Position numbers and translations under genes: made by a program. From assembly GCA_001600055.1 (NCBI GenBank), contig BCIV01000003.1, positions 1,201,950 through 1,265,949 of the forward strand: DNA of 64,000 bases, written 5' to 3'. Below, piece by piece: positions 1 through 10,144 of this stretch; the stretch's first letter is position 1, and every line of letters begins with the position of its first letter. The notes beneath the pieces were generated by a model. It was not told the DNA's origin. It ran no database searches and was given only the letters and a program-made list of their open reading frames with translations. This stretch comes from Filobasidium wieringae (Eukaryota; Basidiomycota; Tremellomycetes; Filobasidiales; Filobasidiaceae).

Positions 1-312
1 TTGATGGAGAGAAATGGGTCACTAGCGGAAACCACTTCAACTTCAAGGGAGACGCTTTGTACAGGTCTTGTGACAACCAGAGGCAGGCTTGTTTGGACTT
101 TGCCAACTCTCAGTACGGCCAGACCGACGTAAGTACTTTGCCTAAAATGTGCACTTGACTAGGCATAGGCTGATCGTTGCTCCATGACGATGATTTAGAC
201 TCTCCGTGGTGTCTGCGAGAAGCAAGCTACCGACTGTCACGGCTCCATCAGCTACACCAAGAGGGACAAGATCGCCGCTTCTTGGGCCAAGAGGGGAGCT
301 TCCGTCTTCTAA
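1..312 (+). CDS. 3' end of a small cysteine-containing, possibly secreted protein (partial)
   Basis: The last two exons of a gene that begins before the window. Frame 3 reads 42 codons up to position 128, a GTAAGT...TTTAG intron runs 129-198, and a final exon runs 199-312, ending in TAA. The visible tail is 79 residues. It has four cysteines (in RSCDNQ, QAC, VCEK and TDCHG), a WVTSG start and a basic, Ser/Tyr-rich end. A C-terminal pattern of the kind LYRSCDNQ...C..AN...C..Q...C recurs in small extracellular proteins of filamentous and yeast-like fungi, so a secreted protein is likely. The signal peptide would lie outside the window, so secretion cannot be confirmed. The splice junction keeps the frame and removes in-frame stops, which supports the model. 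Confidence 0.65.
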
Positions 313-3300
313 GCTCGTACATGGATTGGAGCCGGACTTTCCGGGCATTTCGGTTCACTCCTTGCGTAGTGGTCGACTGTTCTATTGATCACGTGTCGGC
401 GTTGTTGCCTTTACCTTATAAAGCGGATGTAGTTTCAGATTTCTTCGTAGACATAGATGTTGATCAGCTATACTATGAGATGCATTCCCTTGAACTGGTT
501 CCCATTTGCCGTTCGGGTTGGGCCTTGCTTGCCTCCTGCTATGAGACGGTTCGTTGCACGTTGAAACTCCAAGGTAGACACGACGGATTGGCGGAAGTAC
601 CCAGAGTATTCCGGAGCATAGGCAGAACCCGGAATCCTGCAAGTCAGCACAAGCAGAGCCCGGATTCCTGTGCATTCGGGTCCAGCTGGTAATCTTCCCA
701 GCGGCTACGAGATGGTCGGATGACATCGATTGACAAAGTCAAAGTGATTGCCCACAAAACCAATGACTCGCCTTTCCCGCTTTCCCATGAACCATACCCG
801 AAAGTCAGCTCCATGACCTCCGAGATGGGGATCTGACTCTCGGTGGTCTCGGGCGAATTAGCTCGATGAATTCCAGAAGTCGAAGATGAACGTTGACTGG
901 CAGAAATGACGAATGACCAACCGATGATTATCAGATTCAGGGCTCTCGGCGCGTTTTCGAGATGACTTGTCGCCCCGACTCAGGTCCACGCCCGGACATC
1001 CCTTGAATCGATATCCCCTGCCGCAGTCGAGCGGTTTCATCAGGGGATCGATCTGCCGTGATTGGTCGGTCGATACGTGAGTTCCAGTGATCCAGTCATC
1101 GGAACTGTCCTCCCTCGGTGCATACCGGTTTGCATTCCAGTATATTCGGATGCGAAGACGACGATGATGAGTAATCACCCGAAGTCATCCGTTTGGAAGG
1201 ATCAGTCAACGTTCGGGTAGCAAATCACGCAGGAAGCAGATTGACGGAATAAACAATGCATGTTTTGCGAGAACACATACATCGTCGATTTCCTCCTAGA
1301 GCTTCTAGCTTCTAGAGCTGTTGGGCTAGAGATCGTTCCGCTCGTCCGATCCTTCCATTCCTCGATCTCGATTCTACCCGATATCCGATGAGACCATCTA
1401 ACTCCCGCTTGATTGCATATTCGAATGAAAGCGTACCCGCCCTTTGCTAGGCTGTCCGAGGATGAATCGATTCATCCAGATTCGGAATGCGACGATAGCG
1501 GAAGTACGTCGGGATTGTAACAAAGGCGACAAGGACCAATCCCCGGTTGGTCAGTACCCATTTTCGATTTCAACACGAAACCCTACGAGGCCGACCGACG
1601 ACTCGTCGCGCGTAGAGTTTTGTCCCTGAAAATCATTTAGATCCTCGGCAAGAAATTGAGCCAACCACTTCGGGTCTTTTTTTCTTTCCCGTTTTTGCAT
1701 GCGCGATTGGTTGCGTCACCTTCCGGAACGACCGGGGTCACGTAGCGTACCGGAGTAATCGCTGTGATTCTCCCGAACGCCAAAAGAAGGTCGACGGAAA
1801 GGGATGGAAGGCTGGACGGAAGGTGCGGAAAATTTAGCAGGAGGTTATTGTGCAGCGGCCGCAGCGGAGGGTTTCTTTTGTGGCAAGAGTTGGCGAGATT
1901 GCGAGTAGAGTTTCAACGTGCTCGGACAAAGAAAGAAGTCGAGGATAGGATTAGAGTTGCAGTTACATAGGGAGACAGGAATAAGAATAAGAACGAGGAT
2001 GAGCGGATGGCGGTGTAATCAAAGAACGATCTTGATTTTCAGGGACAGAAGATGGTTTGAACGAAGAGTATAATCGTTAGAAATAAGAATCGTGTTTCAT
2101 ACGTTCATGTCTTTTGAGATGGTTGTAGAGCGAGACGATCATTCCCTGATCTCCGCCATCGCCCGTTCACCGTCCATCATCCCGTATCTGATACCTAATT
2201 ACAAGCCCTCACGAGCAGAAACGATCCGAGACGAAATCAAGTCGCGGAAAAGCCACACGATGTCGTCAATGGCTCTTAGCGTAGAACAGTGAGGACGAGG
2301 CATCTGTGGGCTTCCTGCCTCGTAGTTCTTGGCAGGAAGCGAATTTTTTTAGGATATCACCCAGTGATCACGTATAGCCGATGTTGGTTGGTGGTTCTTC
2401 TCGATCCGATCCGATCTCGCTGGTTCTTTGTGTACGGAGAGTGTTTGAGGATGAGGTAGGAGGTGGGGGTTCCGCGACACGGCGTTTCCATTGTGAAATC
2501 GACCACATGCTTCTCATATCGCCGCAGAACGGCCTTGGCAGACGGATCCCGAGGTGTTCTATTGTGATCGTCAGTGGTTTGTGAATTCGAGGATGGCTGG
2601 TGTCGGATGAGGTGGAGAAGAATGGCTGGCTGGTTGGCTGGTTGGAATCGAGACGCATTGTGCGATCCGTTTCGCTGATCGTTATTGTGTTTCGTGAGCC
2701 AAGTGATTGGACGTCGATCTCTTTGTGTCACCGATCACGGATGAAAGTGCGGGAATGATGTTTGACCATCCATTGTGGCCATTGTGTGCCTGCCGAAGAG
2801 CGGGAAGACAATGAGCGAATGGACGACGGTTGAGAGAGCAGGTGTTGGCAAACTCTGCTGTGATAGAGTTCGATGCTGAGTCGCAGCGGGAAGCGATGAG
2901 CGAGCGAGAGCGGGGGAGAGGATCAAACTGTGATGAGTGGCGTTCCTGAGACAGCCACCGATGAGAACCCAGATCATGATCATCCGGTCCTTTTTCTTCC
3001 TTTCCGGGTGAAAGCGCAGCAACGCACGCCCGGATGTACCGCTGCCGTACCGCGACCGGATGGGCGTATCGAGGATCTCGCCGGGCGGCTGCTATCGCTT
3101 CCATTCGCAAATTACGTAAAGCAAACCTATCGCGCGCCATATTCAATCAGGGGGAATGGCTGGATCGTCCCTGCACCTTCGCTCAGTCAGAGGTGACCAC
3201 ACCGCCAGATCTCTTTCTCCCCTGAGACAACCTCGCTCGCTGTCTATATCCTCTTCCTACTCTTAATCAGTCGACATCGTCAGAGAGACCACTCACTTGA

Positions 3301-3639
3301 CCGTTCACTCCACAACTCGTTGCCTCTCCTCTCTCTCTCTCCTTCTCGGGTTGTTTATATTAACAGTCAAAGAGCCACCAACAACCAACCACTTCGATAC
3401 CTCGACACCCCCTATATATCATAGCACAACCTTCCACTCTCGATCGACATCCCGATCCTCTACGTTCTTTCTCCCTTTCATCCTTCTCACTCGTCCTCGT
3501 CCTTGACGGTTTCTGGTCACCTCAACTCAACTCAACTCTCCTACTCTTCAGCTCTCAAACGAGCCAGAGTCATCGGATCGGATCGAAATCGAACCGTTCT
3601 TGTCAGTGTGAACGATCTGGATCTACGCTAGGCGAATAG
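313..3639. other. Long stretch without a recognisable gene
   Basis: About 3.3 kb between the stop of the partial gene and the leader of the cyclin gene. Short ORFs on both strands overlap each other, lack plausible splice partners and show no recognisable motif. The part from about 3230 on is strongly pyrimidine-rich (repeated CTCTCT near 3325-3350, TTTATATTAAC near 3353-3363, CTATATATC near 3411-3419) and looks like the core promoter and transcribed leader of the cyclin gene. One perfect hairpin followed by seven T lies at 2310-2350 and is listed separately. An untranslated RNA elsewhere in the stretch cannot be excluded. Confidence 0.5.
2310..2350 (+). other. Perfect 10-bp hairpin followed by a T7 tract (Pol III-terminator-like)
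   Basis: GCTTCCTGCC (2310-2319) and GGCAGGAAGC (2331-2340) are perfect inverted repeats around an 11-nt loop, followed by GAA and seven T. A stem plus oligo-T is how many RNA polymerase III transcripts end, but no A box, B box or known RNA core was recognised upstream. The stem could equally be chance or part of the cyclin gene's far-upstream region. Confidence 0.35.
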
Positions 3640-3961
3640 GTAAGTCGAGCTTGTCTTGTCTCTTGTTTCCTGTCACTCTAGACGGTCCTGGTCATGGTCC
3701 TGGTCAAGTCGAGAGTCAGGTCGAAATCGTCATCGTTTGCGATACGGTCTAGACCTCGACCTATATTTAATCTTTGACCGTTCCGATCGTCTCATCTCCT
3801 CCCCACCTCCTCAATCTTACAATCTTGATACCTCATCCTCTCATCGCCTTCCTTACTTCTTGTCCAGCTTGACTGACCGATTCTTTATTACCCCTAAACC
3901 AGATCAGTCAATCATCACAACAACAACAAACCATCAACCACTTCGATCGTCTTTCCTTCAG
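3640..3961 (+). other. Probable intron in the 5' leader of the cyclin gene
   Basis: A consensus donor (GTAAGTC at 3640) is followed by a C/T-rich stretch that ends in TTTCCTTCAG at 3961, about 150 nt before the cyclin ATG. Leader introns of a few hundred bases are common in long-UTR regulatory genes of basidiomycetes. The acceptor is inferred from its polypyrimidine tract alone and other AG dinucleotides are possible. Confidence 0.4.
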
Positions 3962-4110
3962 TGAAAGATCATCTCAGTGATTAGATACCTGATCGTTAGA
4001 AACGATCAAACATCCATCTCGATCCCTGGTCGGAAACCCAATTCTGCTTTAACAAACTCGTCCTCTTTCATAATCATCCTTCTATCATAATAACAACATC
4101 AACCACAACG

Positions 4111-6019
4111 ATGTCTACTTCGATCAACAACGTTTCTACCGGTGCAAGCCGACAGACTTTGGACAGGATTCATCCTGCTAGCATGATCCCTCGATCAAGG
4201 CATGATCCCGAATTCTGCGCTTTGATGAGGAGCAAGGTCTCTGGGGAGATGATCGGTTAGTATCTCGCTCTCTCCCTCGTTCACGTTCCGTCGTACTCAT
4301 AGCCCGCCCCTTCCCGTGTTCATAGCTTACTTGGTAGAGAAGACCTCTTCAGTGATCGCCGTCGACCCTGAATGTCCCAACCCTGCCCCCCTCCTCTCCC
4401 CACCTGCAACCCCAACCAAATCCGACTCGTTCTCTTCCGCTCAATGGGCAGCTGAGCACGCTCAGGATCCCATCGAACAGGCCGCCGTCGCCCTTGGTTT
4501 GCCTACGTTGTTCGACTTTATCAGGGGTTTGGTCGAGATGAGCAACGTACAGGTGCCTACCCTCATGAGCACTGTGGTCTACTTGGAGAGGTTGAGGGCC
4601 AAGTTGCCAAAGGTCGCCAAGGGTGAGTCTCACAGCGTTTCTGCGTTCACCGAGGAGGAGATGACTGATCGATTTCCTTGTCATCCTCCAGGTATGCCTT
4701 GTACCCGACACCGAGTGTTCCTTGCCGCTCTCATCTGCGCTGCCAAGTACCTCAACGATTCTTCCCCCAAGAACAAGCACTGGCAGAAATACGCCGTTCA
4801 CTTTGCTCTTCCCGAAGTCAACCTGATGGAGAAACAACTCCTCTTCCTGCTCGATTACAACTTGAGGGTCGAGGAGGACGTCTTGATCCAGGCTTTGGGC
4901 AGGTTCATGACCCCCAAGCCCGTCACCCCTGTAAGGAGGATGATGGAGAAGAGGCCTAGCCGATTGGACTTGCTCGCAGAGGCTAGGAAGGGATTGCCCA
5001 GTCCTCCTATCACTCCGGTCACTCCGGTCGGAGACATGACCCTGCAACAGGTTCAACAGAGGTCTCATATCGCCGCAGTATCTTTGGCTCAGGTCACTTC
5101 TCAACTCAGTCATACCAGGTTGGCAGCGGCGGACAACTCCCCAAGAGGGCCCGTCACTGGATCTAGGTTGGGAAGTGGGTTCGTCATTCCCGAGAGGAGA
5201 GTACCGAGCTTGGTCGTCTCTTCTCATCATCAACAGCACGAGGATAGCATCGCTTCCGCTTCATCCTCTTCCGCTTCGTCGTTGAGGGTACCTCATATCG
5301 TATCGCCCCCATCGTTGCAGCGACGAGGATCATCGGGATCAGTCTCCTCCGATAGCTCAAATGACGAATTGTTGGATCACTACACTGCCGATGAGGATCT
5401 CGTCCTTCGTGCGAGGGCCACCGCTCAGGGCAGAGTAGGCGCCGTCAGCTCGAGAGTCGCATCCGCTTCTGCTGGTAAATACCAGGTCTCCGCACCTCCC
5501 GCTTCCCTCCGTACCTCCCAGTCGAGCACGAGCAGTGGGCGAAGTGAAGTCAGGATGGTCGGGATCAAGAGAGACTCTTATGGACCTGGATCTCCAGGAT
5601 CGAGACATGGAGCTCATGTCGGCAAGTCTCGGGGGGTCGCCGGGTTGACCTCGGTCGAGAGGGCTTACGTCAGGCAGAGGGACGATCAGAAGATCGGTCG
5701 ATATTACCAGGCTCCCACACAATCGGTCTACCGCAACAAGCAGACCCCATCCTCCTCGCCTTACTCTATCGAATCAGTCCCTTCCTTGACTTCTGCCACC
5801 AGGCAACAGCAACAACTTCTCAGCGAGACCACCGCCAACAAGAACCCTAGCGGTCGGCCCACTCTCAGCTTGAGGAGCTCGATGAGCTTTACTGGTTTGA
5901 GGAACCTCTTGGCAGGTCACTCTGGACAATCGGCCTCGGCCGCTAACGAAGATACTCCTACCAGGAGGATCCGTACGGTTACGGATAACGGGGAAGAGGT
6001 TCTCATCGTTCAACAATGA
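4111..6019 (+). CDS. Pcl/Pho80-type cyclin with long disordered C-terminal tail
   Basis: Three exons (4111-4255, 4326-4622, 4692-6019) join in frame to 589 residues. Residues about 97-220 form a cyclin box of the Pho80/Pcl class: the stretches [54 protein letters not shown] and [19 protein letters not shown] are the expected helices. Such cyclins activate Pho85-family kinases and act in cell-cycle entry, polarity or phosphate control. The tail (residues about 230-589) is Ser/Pro-rich, with many SP/TP sites and the repeats [10 protein letters not shown], and looks intrinsically disordered and phospho-regulated. The first intron is required because the ATG at 4111 gives an N-terminus without an upstream stop. 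The second intron is only 69 nt and has no in-frame stop, so retention would insert 23 residues into the cyclin box. The very long leader suggests translational or cell-cycle control (inference). Confidence 0.85.
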
Positions 6020-6676
6020 ACGTCGTCACACCTTTCGATCCTACCTTCTCCGCCACCCGTGTTTGGCTGGTCCAGATCATAATACCACCTCGCTATCGGC
6101 AACCCTCTCGTCTTGAACGAACTTAGAATCACATCTTGGAACGGAATCCCTTCGAAATCGATCGGACCTCCTCCACGACCAACCTGTAGCAATTAGCATC
6201 ATCATCTTCCGGGCATCAGGCGCTCTCGCCAACCTTCTCTCCTTTATACACGTAATCTTGTGTTTTTCGATATGTCTCGCTTCTCGAGTTGTCCGTTTTA
6301 GTCTTCCCCGTTGTCAGCTCGGTCGCATAGTCGCCAGCTTGAGAGTAACCTGTCCTCTCCATCATTATATAATTATGACATGATGAACCATACCATTCGT
6401 TCCGATCCAATTCAGCGCCTGTGTCCACTTTTCGAGGCTCGTGAACGGCTGCTATCTATGTGATGTGTAACGCGCGGCAATACATTCTCAGATTACAATC
6501 TTCACGCTACCCTTTACATCCCCAATAGAGGTCTTATCTCGTTAGCCTCTCAACCTCGGGTTCATTCTCTATCCCTAGATAGGGATTTGTCGAAACGAGG
6601 TGACATCGGAATAGTTCCTCGACTGAAAAACGACCGATAAACATTCGATTGCCCGCGCCACTCGTTCGTTCCGGAC
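6020..6676. other. Convergent 3' region, no gene seen
   Basis: This lies between the cyclin stop and the stop of the small minus-strand gene. It contains A/T-rich segments and several TATATAA-like and AATAA-like words that fit 3' UTRs of both neighbours. No spliced coding signal was found. Confidence 0.5.
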
Positions 6677-7027
6677 CTACCTTAATTCCACCAAGATACA
6701 AGCTGCAACGTTCTCCTCGAACCCAGTACACAGAGCGTTATTGTTCAACTTTGCCTGAAGCTTTTTAGACCTGATCCTCTTCTTCTGCCCGTTCTGTAAC
6801 CCCGATATCTCGAGGTTGAGAAGGTCCGAACCGGAAGGGGTGGTCTTGTGCCCTCCGGTAGATCCTTTAGAAGCTAGAGGTTCGGGAGAAGCTGAAGGGG
6901 GTGTACGAGGGGTGGATTGTGCGGATATCCTTCTGGTTACTCGTACTTCGGAAGTAGAGTATTCGAGTGGCGAGGTGGTGAGGTAAGAGGAAGGAGAACG
7001 GGTGATACGGAGTCTGATAGGCGCCAT
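6677..7027 (-). CDS. Small unknown basic protein, 116 aa
   Basis: A single-exon ORF starting MAPIRLRITRSP and ending with a TAG stop at 6677. I do not recognise it. It is Ser/Thr/Pro-rich in the middle (TPRTPPSASPEP) and has a basic segment (KKRIRSKKLQAKL) near the end that could bind nucleic acid or act as a nuclear localisation signal. The frame is open further upstream to an ATG at 7171, but a TATA box (TATATAA on the minus strand, 7141-7147) lies about 115 nt before the ATG at 7027 and inside that extension, which favours the shorter start. The gene converges on the cyclin gene. It could be the first exon of a longer spliced gene, since several GT dinucleotides occur near the end. Reality of the gene is uncertain. 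Confidence 0.35.
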   Translation of the reverse strand: MAPIRLRITRSPSSYLTTSPLEYSTSEVRVTRRISAQSTPRTPPSASPEPLASKGSTGGHKTTPSGSDLLNLEISGLQNGQKKRIRSKKLQAKLNNNALCTGFEENVAACILVELR

Positions 7028-7140
7028 GTTCTGACCGACTGGAAAGGTAGAAGGAAAGGAGTGGGGGATGGATGGAATAGGATGATCTGCAGTTGGATTG
7101 AGAGGTAAGGTAGTCAGATGGACGAACACCGGACCATGCC

Positions 7141-7147
7141 TTATATA
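7141..7147 (-). promoter_or_regulatory. TATA box for the small unknown gene
   Basis: TATATAA read on the minus strand, about 115 nt upstream of the ATG at 7027. The same spacing is seen for the TATA box at 17216-17223 and its ORF. Confidence 0.4.
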
Positions 7148-7900
7148 GCCTGAGAGTCGCGGCTCTCCCACGCATACCCTTGAAACGCGGCAGAAGAAGT
7201 CGAGACAAAGGAATTCCTAGCTTTGGTGCGCATGGATCATATCGTTTCACAAGAGGACATGTTACGTCATTAGATCGTATGTAAAGGCAACAGCGTTTCT
7301 AGCAAATGCCACTGGGAGTTCTCCAGCGCATAGATGATGGTTCTGGACCGATGGAAACAGAGATAATAGCTGAAATGAATCAAGCTAATTTTCAGCAGGC
7401 ATCTGGTTTCCATCGCTATATATAAAGTCTGAGAAGCACGTACTTTACTGAACGATGTTCAACCAACCTGCTATAATTTTGAACAACAAGTGTCTGCAGT
7501 CAGGATAATCGAGTTCTGGAGAAATGCAACGGAGTCTGCCCCCTCCACCGCCTCCCCTCTTCCAGTTGATGATTTGCCAAGAGGATGAAGATCAACACAA
7601 GGACAACAAAGAGCTGTGACACTTGGACCATCAGCAGACTGGGGTAGATACTGAGCTCATAGAATCCCCTGGCTTGAAAATGTCTGAACTGCCAATCATC
7701 GACTAGCTCGCTGCAGTGAAGGATGAAATGCATTGTGACTACCGGCTTTGAATTGTATTACGTCATCATGAACTTGGCGATTTTATCGAATGCGGTCCGA
7801 TGCAGAGGAATATGATAAGATACCGCTTCTTCAAACACCTCGAAGCAGGTTTGAGCACCTCTCCGTCGGAAAATCGTCATCCACATCCCTTCTCCACTAG
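7148..7900. other. Divergent intergenic region, no gene seen
   Basis: This lies between the small minus-strand gene and the uniporter gene. A plus-strand CTATATATAAAG word sits near 7414-7425, too far from the ATG at 7901 to be its ordinary TATA box unless the leader is nearly 500 nt. A 77-codon minus-strand ORF (7500-7733) has one hydrophobic stretch but no other support. Confidence 0.4.
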
Positions 7901-10144
7901 ATGTTGATAAGTGCGCTCGCTGGTCGGGCTCGGCCTAGCGAACTTGGTCGACGAATAGCAACCGTCACCATCGCATCACGAGCTCTTTCTCAATCATCAA
8001 TTGGCAAACCTACTTCTACCTCGCTAGGTCGTTCTCTCTTCACGAGTAGTCGTTTGCAAGCAGGTACAGTCAAGGAAGTCAACTCTTCCTCAGTCGACGT
8101 ACAGCATTCCGAATTCCTCTCCACCGCTGGACACAAATCCCGGAACGAGATCAAGGGTGAACGAGGTACCCTTCACGATCTGAAGAAACGAGCACAAGAG
8201 CTTGATCACGACGTTTCGGATGGAGATCTCGTAGGGAAACTATCCCCTACTACTTCTCATCTCTTCAAGCTCGTCCTGCCTCTACCAAGATCCCTTTCTT
8301 CCTATAAATCGTATTTCCTCGATCCTCAGAACACCCCTCATCCGGATGTCATCGAGACCGCCTACCTCTTACATCCATCCCAACCACTAAGCCACGTTTC
8401 AAGACTCATCTTGGGATCTCTTCCTTCTTCCGAACGATCTGCCGAGGTTGAATTCAAGGCCGTCAGCGGGAAAGATCACGATGCCTACCCTCCATCCTCT
8501 GCCGAGCCCGATTCACCTGATGGGGAATCGATCGATGCACAAGGAGGTCCTATGCTAAGTGAGAGAACGGCTGGAGAAGGAGAACTTCAAGAGGTCAGGT
8601 GGTCTACTTCGACAGATTTGGGAGATTTCATCAAGCAGTCCACTCTTAGTCAATCATTCAAGATCCTTGTTCGATCTGACGAAGTCTCTACAACCGGCAA
8701 CACCCCTACATCATCATCTTCGACATCATCATCACCTCAATTATCGGGCACCGCTGTGAAAGGTGAAGAAGGAGCCAAAACGGAAGAAACCAAACAGAAT
8801 CCACCTTTGATACTTAAAGTCCAGATACCCAGTTTCGCCAGTAGGACCATCTACCTGAGGAAACGGTTATTGAACCTTACTAAAGATATCGCTAAGGTCA
8901 ATGACGAGAAGAAACTGTCAGTCATTTTACGATAGATTAGATTGGATGCCTAGGCTGATACGTTAAGTCTAGGCTGGACAAAGAGGCTCATAAGTCCGCA
9001 AGAAGGATATCCGTCTGCGGTCTAGGAGGATTGGTCGCTTATTGGGGAGTTGTTTTCAAGCTGAGTGAGTCAGCTACTGGAAACAATGCTTCTCGACTAG
9101 CTTCTAACTCTGTCTTACTATAGCGTTCTTCTCGCCTTTGGGATGGGTAAGTCATAAAGAATCAAGATTCAATAATGGTTGCACGTAGACTAACCATGTG
9201 GGGTTTATACATAATTAGGATGTCATGGAGCCCGTAAGTCTCGTACGGTATCGTTATCTAATTTGATTAGTTTAACATTGTTGATGCATCTAGGTGACCT
9301 ACTTGAGCGGGCTTACCACCGTCATCGGAGGTTATTTGTTCTTCTTATACGTAAGCTGCCGAATTTGAGCAAGTTAGAAAATATTGGCTAAAGTCTACGC
9401 TTTCCACTCTCAGCATCAACGCGAAGGTGTGTTATCTCTTGCATCGGTTTGCAAGCCCTGGCAGATTGCTGAATTCAAGGTCATAACGAACATTAGTATC
9501 CTATTCTTCTGTACTGGATCTGTCCGTATCTGCAAAGCAGCAGGAACTCTATAGCGCTCACGGATTAGAAGTTGAGAAGTGGACCGAAATGGGTGAGTTC
9601 TCCCTGACTTCCTGTCTTTTCTACCGAATTAGTCTGAAAACCCACCGTCTTGACAACAGTCTCTGAAGCGAAGGCTTTGAGACGGGAAATTGCCAAGATC
9701 GCTTCCGATTACGACTACGATTGGAAAGGTCAACTGGAGGACTTGGAAGACGTTCAGGTTGAAGTCAAGACTAAAAAGGCGGACAAGGCTACAAACGGCA
9801 AGTCGGCGGACCCCAAAGACAAGAAGACAGTCACCTCGGCCACGATAGCTACAGAAAATGGGGATCGGATCGATATTGACGCCACTATTGACGAAGCTTC
9901 TGATATGGCAAAGCAAACGAGATCAAAGGAGTCTCAAAGAAAGCACGGGAAGGGTGGCAGGGGAGAGGCTATGGACTCTAGCCGGGAGCATGGCGAGAAG
10001 AAGGCTAAGAGGATCGTGCAGGAAGACGATACTCCTGGAGGTGAAGGTAAACGTCAATACCACACACATGCTAGGCGACGGATTGCTCGCGGAGACGCGT
10101 TGTCCGTTCCCAGAGTGACAGAAGTGGGCTTGAACAGTCATAAG
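7901..10144 (+). CDS. MCU1: Mitochondrial calcium uniporter pore subunit (MCU), N-terminal half of an apparent MCU-MRF1 fusion
   Basis: This encodes the Ca2+-selective channel of the mitochondrial inner membrane. Exons: 7901-8916, 8973-9064, 9124-9146, 9219-9233, 9294-9350, 9414-9426, 9497-9592 and 9660 onward; all join in phase. Residues 1 to about 55 are Arg/Ser-rich with few acids and end in RSLFTSSRLQAG, a mitochondrial presequence. A long matrix domain follows and ends with a coiled coil (RKRLLNLTKDIAKVN). TM1 is GLVAYWGVVFKLTFF. The pore signature is GWDVMEPVTYLSG, the fungal form of WDIMEP with both acidic residues kept. TM2 is LTTVIGGYLFFLY. The matrix coiled coil contains YSAHGLEVEKWTEM and EAKALRREIAKIASDYDYDW. 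After the conserved end there is no stop: a charged linker leads in frame into a release factor (next entry). Fungal MCUs are generally considered to work without EMRE. Family identity is certain; the fusion is what the sequence shows, but transcripts are needed. Confidence 0.88.

Noticed and set aside
177..692. 171-codon plus-strand ORF near the window start
   Set aside because: It overlaps the final exon of the partial gene in another frame and has no splice or promoter support.
4349..5239. 296-codon minus-strand ORF opposite the cyclin
   Set aside because: A shadow of the cyclin exon with no recognisable domain or promoter.
7500..7733. 77-codon minus-strand ORF with one hydrophobic stretch
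   Set aside because: Too short, with no TATA box, splice partners or other support; may be chance.
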